64,000 nucleotides of DNA from positions 29,679 to 93,678 of the forward strand of contig NZ_JAPWKF010000003.1 in assembly GCF_028283685.1 (NCBI RefSeq), in the 5' to 3' direction. Position numbers and translations under genes: made by a program. Of the stretch, positions 43,370 through 52,144 are shown piece after piece. Source of the DNA: Edaphobacter sp. Lineage in GTDB: Bacteria > Acidobacteriota > Terriglobia > Terriglobales > Acidobacteriaceae. Numbering within the stretch: position 1 is the first letter of the stretch; each line of letters starts with the position of its first letter. The notes beneath the pieces were generated by a model. The model worked only from the letters and a program-made list of their open reading frames with translations. It was not told where the DNA came from and searched no databases.

Positions 43370-44296
43370 TTAGTGCGGCCTGGTGCGTGGGGTGTCGTTG
43401 AGCAGGTTGGAGAGGGTGGGTTCGATGGCCTCGGCCATCTTGTGTTGCGCGTTGGTGTCAGGGTGGAGGGCCTTGCCGGGGTGGGGGAGGCGCGGGTCGT
43501 AGAAGATGGCCGTGTCGAGGGCGCCGTCAGGCTTGAGGAAGGTGGGGGTCAGGTCGAGGTAGGTGATGCGGCTTTCGGCTTGATCGTGAGGTGATGGGGT
43601 GGGTTGTTGGCTGGGAGTGTTGGGTGGTGGAGAAGCAGGTCTCTCCACTGCGGCGCTGTGCGCCTTCGGTCGAGATGACAACTCTGCGGTGGTGGAGGTT
43701 GTGGCGGAGGGGGTGTGGCCGTAGCGTTTGGCCAGGTAGGCGTTGATGGCTTTGTCGGCGGCAGTTTTTTCGGGGGAGACGTCACTGGGGAGGATGCCCA
43801 GGAGGAGGATGCGGGTCTGGGGGAGGCGCTGAGCGAGGGTGCCGATGATGTTGTCGATGCCGGCGATGGTCTGTTCGGCGGTCTGATGCTCGTGGCCGGT
43901 GTTGTTGGTTCCGATGAGGAGGATGGCGACGGAGGGTTTGATGTTGTCGATCTCGCCGTGGGTGAGTCGCCAGAGGACGTTGGCGGTGGAGTCGCCGGAG
44001 AAGCCGAGGTTGAGGGCGTGGCGGGGGGCGTAGAACTGGTTCCAGGTGGGGAGGAAGTTCTCGTCGGGCGGGTTGGATTTTTCGTAGTTCTGGGTGATGG
44101 AGTCGCCGATGAGCAGGAGGCGGATGTCGGGGCGGCGGGCGAGCTGGTCGAGGATGTGCTGGTGGCGCTCGGCCCACCAGGGCTCGTCGAGGCGCGGGCG
44201 CGGGGCGATGGCGGGGAGGAGCTGCTGCATGGTGGGCTGCTGCGCGGCGAGGGGCAGCGGGAGCAGGAGCAGGGTGGCGAGGAGGAGGCGGATCAC
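43370..44296 (-). CDS. Secreted SGNH/GDSL hydrolase with repeat-derived insert
   Basis: About 308 residues from GTG 44296, which yields a signal peptide (RLLLATLLLLPLPLAAQQ). Block I is LLLIGDSITQ, block III GTNN and block V a late D-x2-H-type region (HPDTNAQHKMAEAI), as in SGNH esterases and acetylhydrolases. A stretch of about 45 residues in the middle (Ser/Thr/Pro-rich, including SSRPKAHSAAVERPASPPP) is encoded by a copy of the dispersed GTCAT repeat, inserted in frame. Activity may survive since it falls between blocks. No clear ribosome site is seen. Confidence 0.82.
   Translation of the reverse strand: MIRLLLATLLLLPLPLAAQQPTMQQLLPAIAPRPRLDEPWWAERHQHILDQLARRPDIRLLLIGDSITQNYEKSNPPDENFLPTWNQFYAPRHALNLGFSGDSTANVLWRLTHGEIDNIKPSVAILLIGTNNTGHEHQTAEQTIAGIDNIIGTLAQRLPQTRILLLGILPSDVSPEKTAADKAINAYLAKRYGHTPSATTSTTAELSSRPKAHSAAVERPASPPPNTPSQQPTPSPHDQAESRITYLDLTPTFLKPDGALDTAIFYDPRLPHPGKALHPDTNAQHKMAEAIEPTLSNLLNDTPRTRPH
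43629..43680 (-). repeat. GTCAT-family repeat inside a coding sequence
   Basis: A full-length, minus-oriented copy (AGAAGCAGGTCTCTCCACTG...TTCGGTCGAGATGACA) lying within the SGNH hydrolase gene. Confidence 0.85.
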
Positions 44297-44334
44297 GTGG
44301 GTGATTTTACGGATGGTTCGCGCTGCGCGCGAAT

Positions 44335-44466
44335 GATCCCACATCTGGCAAAGCCACCCGGGTGCATGTGCGGGCGTCGGGTCATCGGGCAACGGGCTGG
44401 GAGGGAGTGTTGGTAGAGAAGCAGGTCTCTCCACTGCGGCGCTGCGCGCCTTCGGTCGAGATGACA
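44335..44466 (-). repeat. Degenerate hairpin element and GTCAT repeat
   Basis: Minus-oriented: a half-decayed hairpin element (44320-44375, reading CCAGATGTGGG then GCGCAGCGCGAACC) and a complete GTCAT repeat (44415-44466). The rest of 44297-44635 is low-complexity TGGTGGTGATG-type repeats; no gene. Confidence 0.65.
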
Positions 44467-44635
44467 TTTCTGGTGGTGGGGATGTGGTTCGACCGAGATG
44501 ACGACTTCTGGTGGTGATGTTGTCCGGTCTGGATGACACTTCTGATGGTGGTGATGTGGTTCGGCTGGGATGACGGCTTCTGAGATGGGGTGGTGGGCTT
44601 CTGTGGGGGAGGCTTCTTCCGGCGGTGCGGGTGGT

Positions 44636-45820
44636 TTAGAGGCTGTATTGCTCGTCTAGGGAGAGGATCATGGAGACGAGGCGGTGGATCTCTACCAGGC
44701 CGGTGCATTCGCCTTCGGGGTTGATGACGACTACTGGGTCGAAGCGTTGTTTGGGTTCGCGGGCCAGGATGCGGTGGAGGACCTGGCGGGGTTCGCTGGA
44801 GGACTGGGTGCGCATGAAGACGTCGATCTGGCGGAGGCCGAGGACGGGGTGGCGCTCGAGGATGCGGGTGGGGCGGCGACAGGTGTCGACGATGATGGCG
44901 GCGGGGTAGTCGGGGAAGTGCTGCAGGGCGGCCTCGGCGTCGTTGAGGGTGGGGCAGATGGCGCAGATGGACATGTGCGGCTCCATGGCGTGGGAGCGGT
45001 GCTCGAGGGAGCGGCGGTTGAGCAGGGCGGTGACGTCTTCGCTGAGGCTATCCATGGTGGGGGAGGGGCGGCCGAGGAGGTAGCCCTGGGCGAGGGGGAC
45101 GTCGATGCGGATGAGTTCGTCGAGCTCTTCGACGACCTCGACGCCTTCGGCGATGATCCAGGCGTCGAGCCGGTCGGCGGCGGCGCCGATCATCTCGATC
45201 ATGGTGAGCCTGGTGCGGTCGTTGTGGCAGTTGTGGACGAAGTGCCGGTCGAGCTTGATGAAGTCGGGCCGCAGCTCGATGATGTGCTGCATGGAGGCGT
45301 AGCCGGAGCCTGCGTCGTCGACGGCGACGAGGCCGCCGTGGGCGCGAACCTGGGCCTCGCGTTCGCGGACGGCGGCGTAGTTGGTGATGGAGGTCTCTTC
45401 GGTGATCTCGACGACGATGCCGGAGAGGTCGCCGGTGGCGGCGAGGGTCTGGAGCCAGAGGTCGGAGAGGAGGTACTCGGGGCCGACGTTGATGGTGAGG
45501 AAGCAGTTAGGGGGAAGGCTGGGGCGGCTGGCGAGGGCGAGGTTGCAGACGAGGTGTTCGAGCGGGAGGCGCTTGCCGTGGCGGGCGGCGCGGAGGAGGA
45601 AGGTGTCGGTGGCGAGGCCTTCGGTGTTGGGAAGGCGGGTGAGGGCCTCGTAACCGGCGATGGTGCCGCGGTGGAGGTCGACGATGGGCTGGAAGAGGAG
45701 CTGGGGGCTGACTTCGAGCGCAAGGAGGGATGTGAGCTGACGGGCGAAGGTCTGCTCGGCGGCGCTGCTGGGGGAGACGCCGCGGTCTGTCAGGGGGCCA
45801 GGCAGGTGACGGAGATCCAT
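44636..45820 (-). CDS. EAL-domain cyclic-di-GMP phosphodiesterase with C-terminal CBS-like region
   Basis: 394 residues. The EAL domain is catalytically complete: GYEALTR, NVGPEYL, VEITEET, VAVDDAGSGYAS, FIKLDR, IAEGVE and AQGYLLGRP. The last about 120 residues (AAIIVDTCRRPTRILERHPVLG, FDPVVVINPEGECTGLVEIHRL) resemble a CBS/tandem ligand-binding module that may regulate it. It should degrade cyclic-di-GMP. It starts 5 bases after the DUF1059 stop and is likely translated with it. Confidence 0.92.
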   Translation of the reverse strand: MDLRHLPGPLTDRGVSPSSAAEQTFARQLTSLLALEVSPQLLFQPIVDLHRGTIAGYEALTRLPNTEGLATDTFLLRAARHGKRLPLEHLVCNLALASRPSLPPNCFLTINVGPEYLLSDLWLQTLAATGDLSGIVVEITEETSITNYAAVREREAQVRAHGGLVAVDDAGSGYASMQHIIELRPDFIKLDRHFVHNCHNDRTRLTMIEMIGAAADRLDAWIIAEGVEVVEELDELIRIDVPLAQGYLLGRPSPTMDSLSEDVTALLNRRSLEHRSHAMEPHMSICAICPTLNDAEAALQHFPDYPAAIIVDTCRRPTRILERHPVLGLRQIDVFMRTQSSSEPRQVLHRILAREPKQRFDPVVVINPEGECTGLVEIHRLVSMILSLDEQYSL

Positions 45821-45825
45821 CCGGT

Positions 45826-46005
45826 TCAGGGGGTAACGTCCTGGATGCCGGCGATGACCTGATCGACGACGTGCTGGGGGACGTCGTCGATGCCGTGATC
45901 GTGGCGGGCGTGGACGGCGACCTGATCAAGGATCTGCTGCTCGGTGTCGGCGTTGAAGGTGTGTTTGCAGCCGGGAATCACGTCGCCGCAGGTAAATCGT
46001 TTCAT
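45826..46005 (-). CDS. DUF1059 small protein
   Basis: 59 residues: MKRFTCGDVIPGCKHTF, then a helical AEHARxxHG-like segment (DQVAVHARHDHGIDDVPQHV). This is the DUF1059 pattern with a CGD...GC cysteine pair and His residues, suggesting metal binding. It is directly upstream of, and probably co-translated with, the EAL gene. Confidence 0.8.
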   Translation of the reverse strand: MKRFTCGDVIPGCKHTFNADTEQQILDQVAVHARHDHGIDDVPQHVVDQVIAGIQDVTP

Positions 46006-46461
46006 CGCAAAAAACCCTTGCATGCTGATTGCACCGCGGAATTCCCCCTGTTGTGCAGGTGGCTCGCGGTGCTGGCCTTAGTTAGTTTAGTGACGCTCTA
46101 TCAATGCTTAGCAGCCCGACCGCGAGATGTCGAGGGGGGGTGCCTCCTATGCACTGGTTTGGGGGCATGTTTTTCGGAAGGGCAGAATTATTGGAAGTTT
46201 TATTGGATGAATGGCGGGTGAAAGAAAGCAGATTCCTTGCTGCGCCCGGAATGACAAGGCTGGAAAGGCGGAAGAGCGCAAGGGCGCAGGGAATGCAAGG
46301 CGCAGAGGTGCAAGAGATCCAGGAAAGGCGTGAAAGCGGAAGAAAGAACTAAGAGCGAAGGGGCGGGGAGCGCTGATTTACCATAGAAGATGCACCTCTC
46401 CGTGCGCTTTCGGGCGTCCGGCGGGGCTAGCCTTTTGTTTCAGCAAAGAACAGGAACACGC
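46006..46461. other. Gene-free gap between DUF1059 and yidC
   Basis: Divergent leader regions. It contains a minus-oriented remnant of the GTCAT family (46229-46255) and a purine-rich stretch running into the yidC ribosome site. No promoter was identified with confidence. Confidence 0.5.
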
Positions 46462-48291
46462 TTGGCAGAGTTTAAGAACCCAAATCAGCAGGGCGGCAGC
46501 GGCGGCGGGCAGGACAGCCGGTCGCTCTTCGTCATGATGTTCGTGATGCTGGCCGTCTTCTTCGGTCTCAGCTACTACCGCTCGAAGAAGAATCCGCAGA
46601 CGGTCTCGCCGAATGCGGCGGTGACGCAGAGCCAGCAGGCGGCGAGTACGCCCACGGCTCCGAGCGCGGCGCCAGTGACGGGGAGCAAGGCGGCTGCGGC
46701 TGGCGGTGCGTCTTCGACGCCGGGTGCGGGTGCGGTGCAGGCGGCTGCCGAGTCCACCGTGGTGGTGGAGAACGAGCTGTACCGGATCGAGTTCACCAAC
46801 CGCGGCGCGCAGGTGAAGAGCTGGGTGCTGAAGCAATATAAGGACTCGGACAACAAGCCGCTGAACCTGGTGCACACGCAGGCGGCGGACAAGTTCGGCT
46901 ATCCGCTGTCGCTGTACACGTATGACGCGGGGCTGAATGCGGCGCTGGCACAGGGGCTGTATGTCTCGTCGGCGACGGGCCAGGTGGCGGCACCGGGCTC
47001 GGTGACGTTCAAGTATGCAGCGGACGGCGTCGAGGTGACGAAGACGTTCTCGTTCGACGAGACGTATGTGATTCATGCGGACACACAGGTGACGAAGAAC
47101 GGTGCGCCGGTGCGTGCGCTGATCTCGTGGCCGGGCGGCTTTGGCGACCAGGACAATGCGCTGGCGTATAACGGCGCGCAGGTGGACTACTCGAAGGGCC
47201 AGGACGCGTCGCACGTGGCGCCGAAGAAGGTTTCGGGCGGCGAGACGCTGAATGGGCCGTTCGACTGGGCGGGTGTCTCGGACAGCTACTTTGCGGCGAT
47301 CTTTCTGCCGGACCAGCCGGAGACGGCGAGCCTGATTCTGCAGCACGACGAGCTGGACGTGGCGAAGACGATTCACCGGACCGGTTTCGGTTCGGGCTCG
47401 CCGGCCAAGGGCGCGATCAATGTGCCGATTCTGGGCGCGGCGCTGGGCGATACGAGCGGCCATACGCAGATGCGGATCTACGCGGGACCGAAGGCGGTCA
47501 ACGTGTTGCGCAACATCAACTCGACCGCGGTGGACGGCAAGAAGACTTCGCTGGAGCCGCTGCTGGACTTCGGGTTCTGGGGACCGATCGGGAAGTACCT
47601 CTTCCTCGGGCTGCAGTTCATTCACCAGCACATCGTGTCGAACTGGGGATGGGCGATCATCCTGCTGACGCTGCTGATCAACGTGGTGCTGCTGCCGTTC
47701 CGCGTGAAGACGATGCAGTCGGGTTTGAAGATGCAGCGGATTCAGCCGCAGATGGACGCGATCAAGGAGCGGTACAAGAAGTACAAGATCAACGATCCGA
47801 AGCGCAACGAGATGAACACGGAGATCATGAAGCTGCAGAAGGACAACGGGGTGAACATGTTCGGCGGATGTGTGCCGACGCTGATCCAGTTGCCGCTGCT
47901 GTTCGCGTTCTTCTCGATGCTGCCGAGGGTGGTGGAGCTGCGGCACGCGTCGTGGGGCTGGTTGCATGACCTGACGGCGCCGGACCCGTATCACATTCTT
48001 CCGATCGTGATGGTGGTGAGCCAGTTCCTGATGCAGTACTACACGCCGTCGCCGGGTGTGGACCCGCAGCAGCAGAAGATGATGGCGTTCATGATGCCGG
48101 CGGTGTCGGGCTACTTTATCTGGAACTACGGCTCGGGTCTTGGACTGTACTGGGCTGTCGGTAACTTCTTCGGCATCGCGCAGCAGATGGTGATGAATCG
48201 CACATCGCTGGGCAGGGAGATGCGGGAGATTGCGGCGAAGCGGGCACGGCGTAAGGCTGGCGCTCCGGCTACGCTGCAGGGTAAGCGGTAG
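46462..48291 (+). CDS. yidC: Membrane protein insertase YidC
   Basis: 609 residues from a TTG start at 46462, with AGGAA five bases before it; this gives the MAEFKNPNQQ N-terminus usual in acidobacteria, whereas the longer frame from 46390 lacks a ribosome site. A membrane anchor (FVMMFVMLAVFFGLSYY), an Ala/Gly-rich linker, the large periplasmic domain, and five core spans (NWGWAIILLTLLINVVLLPF, MFGGCVPTLIQLPLLFAFF) follow, with a basic tail (AAKRARRKAGAP). It inserts proteins with or without SecYEG. It is separated from rnpA/yidD by 41 kb. Confidence 0.96.
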   Translation: MAEFKNPNQQGGSGGGQDSRSLFVMMFVMLAVFFGLSYYRSKKNPQTVSPNAAVTQSQQAASTPTAPSAAPVTGSKAAAAGGASSTPGAGAVQAAAESTVVVENELYRIEFTNRGAQVKSWVLKQYKDSDNKPLNLVHTQAADKFGYPLSLYTYDAGLNAALAQGLYVSSATGQVAAPGSVTFKYAADGVEVTKTFSFDETYVIHADTQVTKNGAPVRALISWPGGFGDQDNALAYNGAQVDYSKGQDASHVAPKKVSGGETLNGPFDWAGVSDSYFAAIFLPDQPETASLILQHDELDVAKTIHRTGFGSGSPAKGAINVPILGAALGDTSGHTQMRIYAGPKAVNVLRNINSTAVDGKKTSLEPLLDFGFWGPIGKYLFLGLQFIHQHIVSNWGWAIILLTLLINVVLLPFRVKTMQSGLKMQRIQPQMDAIKERYKKYKINDPKRNEMNTEIMKLQKDNGVNMFGGCVPTLIQLPLLFAFFSMLPRVVELRHASWGWLHDLTAPDPYHILPIVMVVSQFLMQYYTPSPGVDPQQQKMMAFMMPAVSGYFIWNYGSGLGLYWAVGNFFGIAQQMVMNRTSLGREMREIAAKRARRKAGAPATLQGKR

Positions 48292-48308
48292 TTGGTTGGT
48301 GTTGTGAG

Positions 48309-48338
48309 AGCGAGCCTCCCCTTTGCGGGAGGCTCGCT
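48309..48338 (+). terminator. Intrinsic terminator of yidC
   Basis: A 12-pair perfect stem, AGCGAGCCTCCC / GGGAGGCTCGCT, with CTTTGC loop; the tail is only moderately T-rich. Confidence 0.75.
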
Positions 48339-48462
48339 TGTTTGGCTTTGTTCAATCCTCGATGATGCTGCGGCACAGCGTGCGAACTGCGGGGGTTCCT
48401 CGGTTCGCTACGCTCTCTCGGAATGACAAAGTCGTGGAGGGTGTCAGGAGTGCAAAGAAGAA

Positions 48463-48480
48463 GGGCCGATTGCTCGGCCC
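48463..48480 (-). terminator. Intrinsic terminator of dnaA
   Basis: GGGCCGA-TTGC-TCGGCCC; on the minus strand it is followed by CTTCTTCTTTG, about 50 bases after the dnaA stop. Confidence 0.65.
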
Positions 48481-48528
48481 CTTTCTTGTGTCGATTGATA
48501 TGTTCGCGCGGCACCGCTGAGGCTTTGT

Positions 48529-49965
48529 TTAGCTGAGTGTCTCCATCAGCTTGTTGATGGTGCGATTGAGGTCCTTGTCGGCGCGGCGCTGTTCGTCGAT
48601 CTTGCCGATGGAGTGCATGACGGTGGTGTGGTGCTTGCCTCCGAACTGGCGGCCGATCTCCGGGAGCGAGGCCTCGGTGAGCTGCTTGGCGAGGTACATC
48701 GCGATCTGGCGCGGGACGACGATCTGGCGCGAGTTGTTCTTCTGCTTCAGCTCGGCGATGCGCATGCCGAAGTTCTCGGCCACGGTGCGCTGGATGGTCT
48801 CGATGGTGATCTTGCGGACCTGGGTGTCGATGAACTGCTTGAGGCAGGTCTGCGCGACGGCGAGGGTGATCTCGACGCCATGCATCGAGCTCCACGCGAT
48901 GACGCGGACGAGGGCGCCTTCGAGCTCGCGCACGTTGGTGCGCACGTTCGACGCGATGAAGAGGGCGACGTCCGTGGGCAGGTGCGTCTGCTCGTTCTCG
49001 GCCTTCTTCTGCAGGATGGCGACCTTGGTCTCGAGATCCGGCGGCTGGATGTCGGCGATGAGTCCCCACTCGAAGCGCGAGCGCAGACGGTCTTCGAAGT
49101 CGGCGAGCTCTTTGGGCGGCCGGTCGCTGGCGATGACGATCTGCTTCATCGACTCGTGCAGGGTGTTGAAGGTATGGAAGAACTCTTCCTGGGTGCGCTC
49201 CTTGCCGGCGAGGAACTGGATGTCGTCGATGAGCAGCACGTCGACGTTGCGGAACTTGTCGCGGAAGCTGGTCATCTTCTGGTAGCGCACGCAGTCGATC
49301 ATCTCGTTGGTGAACTTCTCACCGGAGACGTAGCAGATGGCGGCGTGGGGCTGACGGCGCTTCACGTCGTGGCCGATGGCATGCATCAGGTGGGTCTTGC
49401 CCATGCCGACGCCGCCGTAGAGGAAGAGCGGGTTGTAGGCCTTGGAGGGGCGCTCGGCGACGGCCTGCGCGGCGGCGGTGGCGAACTGGTTGCCGGAGCC
49501 GACGACGAAGGAGTCGAAGAGGTACTTGGCGTTGAGCTGCGAGGCGGTGTTCCAGTCGAAGCGTGACTGCTCGGGCGCGGGAGTGGGGGCAGGCGCGTTG
49601 GGCGCGGCCTGTCCGTTGCGGCGCTGCGTGGGCGCGTTCTGGCTGTGGCTGGGGACGGGCGCGAAGCCGCCGTCGTCGCGCAGCTTAGGGATCCGCGGGT
49701 CCTGCTCTGGCGTGGTGAAGACGACGGTGTCGACGTCGAGCGCGAGGTTATCGATGGCTTCCTGAATGAGATCGGCGTAGCGATCGCCGATATGTTCGAA
49801 GTCCGAGGAGGGAATCCGCACGAAGAGCTTACGGCCTTCGAGGTGGGAGAATCTGGTCGGCTTCAGCCATGTCTCGTACGACTGACGATTGATCTTCTTC
49901 TCGAGTGCAGCGAGGATGCGAACCCAGTAATTCAGGACGGCGGTCGCCGTCGGAACGAATGACAT
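48529..49965 (-). CDS. dnaA: Chromosomal replication initiator protein DnaA
   Basis: 478 residues. Domain I (residues 1-90), a Pro/Ala/Asn-rich linker (about 100-135), an AAA+ domain with Walker A GGVGMGKT (184-191) and Walker B VLLIDDIQF (243-251), then domain IV with the DNA-binding block GGKHHTTVMHSIGKI. E. coli has GRDHTTV there, so the Arg-Asp pair that reads the DnaA box is Lys-His. AAGGAAG lies 7 bases before the start. It is transcribed toward the putative origin, about 9 kb from it, and is not next to dnaN. Confidence 0.97.
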   Translation of the reverse strand: MSFVPTATAVLNYWVRILAALEKKINRQSYETWLKPTRFSHLEGRKLFVRIPSSDFEHIGDRYADLIQEAIDNLALDVDTVVFTTPEQDPRIPKLRDDGGFAPVPSHSQNAPTQRRNGQAAPNAPAPTPAPEQSRFDWNTASQLNAKYLFDSFVVGSGNQFATAAAQAVAERPSKAYNPLFLYGGVGMGKTHLMHAIGHDVKRRQPHAAICYVSGEKFTNEMIDCVRYQKMTSFRDKFRNVDVLLIDDIQFLAGKERTQEEFFHTFNTLHESMKQIVIASDRPPKELADFEDRLRSRFEWGLIADIQPPDLETKVAILQKKAENEQTHLPTDVALFIASNVRTNVRELEGALVRVIAWSSMHGVEITLAVAQTCLKQFIDTQVRKITIETIQRTVAENFGMRIAELKQKNNSRQIVVPRQIAMYLAKQLTEASLPEIGRQFGGKHHTTVMHSIGKIDEQRRADKDLNRTINKLMETLS

Positions 49966-50116
49966 TCTTGATCTTCCTTCTTATGGTTCCTGACTTCACC
50001 CAGCGGCCCGCAAGGTTCGCGGTGACAACATCAGAGAAAAAAACAAACACCAGCAAACAGCCATCCATCCCGCGCCAGTCGGGCGGTGTGGGAAAGGAGG
50101 TCTGTAAGCCAGAATT

Positions 50117-50155
50117 CTCTTCGTGAGAATTTCGTTCAACAAGTTTCACGAAGAG
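50117..50155 (-). promoter_or_regulatory. Inverted repeat in the dnaA leader
   Basis: Perfect ten-base arms CTCTTCGTGA and TCACGAAGAG around a 19-base loop, 152-190 bases before dnaA. It could be an RNA hairpin in the leader or an operator. Confidence 0.55.
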
Positions 50156-50226
50156 CAGTGTTACAGCATGAGACCAGATTGCGGAGCTGCGGGAAACTGC
50201 GGAACAACGTCATGCGAACGGGTTTG

Positions 50227-50257
50227 ATAGTAGCACGGAAAACTGGACGCATTTCAA
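50227..50257 (-). promoter_or_regulatory. Candidate dnaA promoter
   Basis: On the minus strand, TTGAAA and TACTAT spaced 19 bases, with a TG element before the -10. It implies a leader of about 250 bases. Confidence 0.4.
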
Positions 50258-50631
50258 GGGCTCAGGGGTAAAAAAAACTGATTGCACCATTCGTTGTGAA
50301 GACGCTTCCCAAGTGGTGCAACGAGCGGTGAAAAAGGACTATAGACAGTGTAGTTTCGCTGCAGCAATGTGTCCTTTGTGGTAGGAAAACGTCTCCCTGG
50401 AAATTGTTTTTCGAACCAGCGAAGCGTAAGGGAACACGGGCTGCAACTTGCAAAGAACCAGATGCGCTGTGCCGTTGGCGCGATGATTTTTTTAGAGGTT
50501 CGAGGTATCGAAGCAGTACAGCGCACAACCGGTTGTGTGTTGCGCTGCCGGGTGCCCTAGACGAGTGCGTTGGAATGACGCATTTGGGATGAGTGGCGAG
50601 GTGGAGTGGCGATGCGGTGAAGGGCGTGCGG

Positions 50632-51033
50632 TCAGGCGGGCTGCTCGAGCATGGTGCCCTGGTGGAAGTGCATGCGCCAGCGACCGTCGCAGCAGAGCCA
50701 GATGGAGGTGCGGCGTGCGCGGCGGATGAGCTTGCTCTGCGCTGTGGTGCAGGTGGCGACGTAGCTGGTCATGGCGACCTCGTTGCCGTCGACGTCGATG
50801 GTGAGGATGGTGACGAGGAAGTCGTCCATGGTGATGCGGTTGGTGGAGGTCTCGACGGCGAGCTCGCGGATGATGTCTTCGCGGTTGAAGACCTGTCCGG
50901 AGGCACCGATCTCGCGGAAGTCTTCGGAGAGGAGCGTGCGGAGGTGTTGCGCGCTGGAACGGATGGAGGGTTCGAGGAGGCTGCGCTCCAGCTGTTCGAG
51001 CTGCCGGGAGAGGTGGGGCGGGATGGGACGCAT
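50632..51033 (-). CDS. NTF2-like / DUF4440 protein
   Basis: 133 residues of the SnoaL/NTF2-like cone fold: RTLLSEDFREIGASGQVFNRE, LVTILTIDVDGNEVAMTSYV and a closing WLCCDGRWRMHFHQGTML. Proteins of this type bind small molecules or act as minor enzymes; the role is unknown. Divergent from the gene at 51191. Confidence 0.82.
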   Translation of the reverse strand: MRPIPPHLSRQLEQLERSLLEPSIRSSAQHLRTLLSEDFREIGASGQVFNREDIIRELAVETSTNRITMDDFLVTILTIDVDGNEVAMTSYVATCTTAQSKLIRRARRTSIWLCCDGRWRMHFHQGTMLEQPA

Positions 51034-51190
51034 GGAGTGGATGGATACTCCTGGAAGTGGTGTCGTTTGAGTGAAGCTGCGGTCGCTGGTGCTGCTGGTA
51101 CTGACGAGGAGTAAACTTTTCGTGTTTAGGGCAGGCTTCGATTTTTTAGAAGCGCCGGTTTAGAAGCCGTTGTTGCGAAGGAGGGGTGTT

Positions 51191-51727
51191 ATGCGCGGAA
51201 GCGGATGGGTTGTCCTTCGAGGAACAGGTCGTGCTGCCGTGCTGGGAGCGTGCGTGGCGTCGGCGCTGCCGCTGGCGGGCCAGGCGATAGCGCATGAGCA
51301 GGGGCCTTCGCCGGCGTGCCCGGTGGCGGTGATGGCGAAGTACGTTCCGTCGGCGGCGCTGCGGCTGGTGCAGCCCGGGGTTCCGGGCGAGGCGCGTAAG
51401 CCGCTCTATGTGACCTTCGGGATGGCGATGGCGCCGCAGAAGACGGTGGTCTCGGCGCGGCTGGTGGTGCGCGGGATGACGGAGCAGGGCGGGGTGATGC
51501 CGGCCGGGGTGTCGGCGAAGTCTCCGTGGCTGGAGCGAACCATGGCGGTCAACGTGGCGAAGAACGCAGCCGGGGTGCAGAGCGGGACGGTGTGGCTGAC
51601 GGGGTTCGGCGCGGTGAGCGATGTGCGCGTGGATTCAATCACCTACGCCTCGGGTGAGGTCTGGAAACCGTCCGCGGATGAGAGCTGCCATGCCCGGACG
51701 AGTGCGACGACGCAGGTCGCCCGGTAA
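51191..51727 (+). CDS. Secreted protein, function unknown
   Basis: 178 residues from ATG 51191, seven bases after GGAGG. A signal peptide (RAAVLGACVASALPLAGQAIAHE) is followed by a beta-rich domain (PLYVTFGMAMAPQKTVVSARLVVRG, TVWLTGFGAVSDVRVDSITYAS). Two cysteines (PACPV, ESCHA) could pair. No family recognised. It lies before the rpmH promoter. Confidence 0.75.
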   Translation: MRGSGWVVLRGTGRAAVLGACVASALPLAGQAIAHEQGPSPACPVAVMAKYVPSAALRLVQPGVPGEARKPLYVTFGMAMAPQKTVVSARLVVRGMTEQGGVMPAGVSAKSPWLERTMAVNVAKNAAGVQSGTVWLTGFGAVSDVRVDSITYASGEVWKPSADESCHARTSATTQVAR

Positions 51728-51799
51728 GGGGTTGCACCGTTTTTGTTGCAGCAGAAGGGTTTGGCGGAGTCTGGCAAGGGAATTCGCGTGAAGAAAGGC

Positions 51800-51828
51800 T
51801 GTGAAAAACGCGTCTACTGGGGTATACT
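51800..51828 (+). promoter_or_regulatory. rpmH promoter
   Basis: TGTGAA (51800-51805) and TATACT (51823-51828), 17 bases apart, about 108 bases before rpmH. Confidence 0.55.
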
Positions 51829-51935
51829 CAGAACTTGCTGCTATAGCGTTTAGCAAATGCTGCTGTAGCGAAGAGATCCGGCAGGACTGGTGATGCGAAA
51901 TCGCTGACGCCTCCTGCCCACCAGGAGCCAGTTTC

Positions 51936-52091
51936 ATGCCGAAGCGTACCTTTCAACCGAACCGCCGCCACCGCGCGAAGACCCATGGCTTTCTGAGCCG
52001 TATGAAGACCAAGTCCGGTGCAGCCGTTCTGAACCGCCGCCGCGCCAAGGGCCGCCACAAGATCGCTGTCAGCGCAGGCTATCGCGACTAG
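51936..52091 (+). CDS. rpmH: 50S ribosomal protein L34
   Basis: 51 residues, highly basic, with the invariant L34 sequence [19 protein letters not shown], then [20 protein letters not shown]. It is slightly longer than the usual 44-46 because of the [10 protein letters not shown] tail. AGGAG lies before the start. rpmH usually precedes rnpA; here it stands alone 2 kb from dnaA and 48 kb from rnpA. Confidence 0.97.
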   Translation: MPKRTFQPNRRHRAKTHGFLSRMKTKSGAAVLNRRRAKGRHKIAVSAGYRD

Positions 52092-52114
52092 TCTACGAAT
52101 TCAAAGAAAAGGAC

Positions 52115-52144
52115 GGGGCATCGCCTTCCGGCGGTGCCCCTTTC
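52115..52144 (+). terminator. Intrinsic terminator of rpmH
   Basis: GGGGCATCGCC-TTCC-GGCGGTGCCCC, 11 pairs with one G-T, followed by TTTCGATT. Confidence 0.8.

Larger units (their letters stand above)
49966..50631. other. Long leader/intergenic region upstream of dnaA
   Basis: 666 bases without a convincing gene. It contains a promoter-like pair and a large inverted repeat (both listed separately) but no exact DnaA box, so it does not look like the origin. AT content is higher than in the surrounding DNA. Confidence 0.5.

Noticed and set aside
49966..50631. Origin of replication upstream of dnaA
   Set aside because: No exact DnaA box and no skew change; the + strand stays G-rich on both sides.
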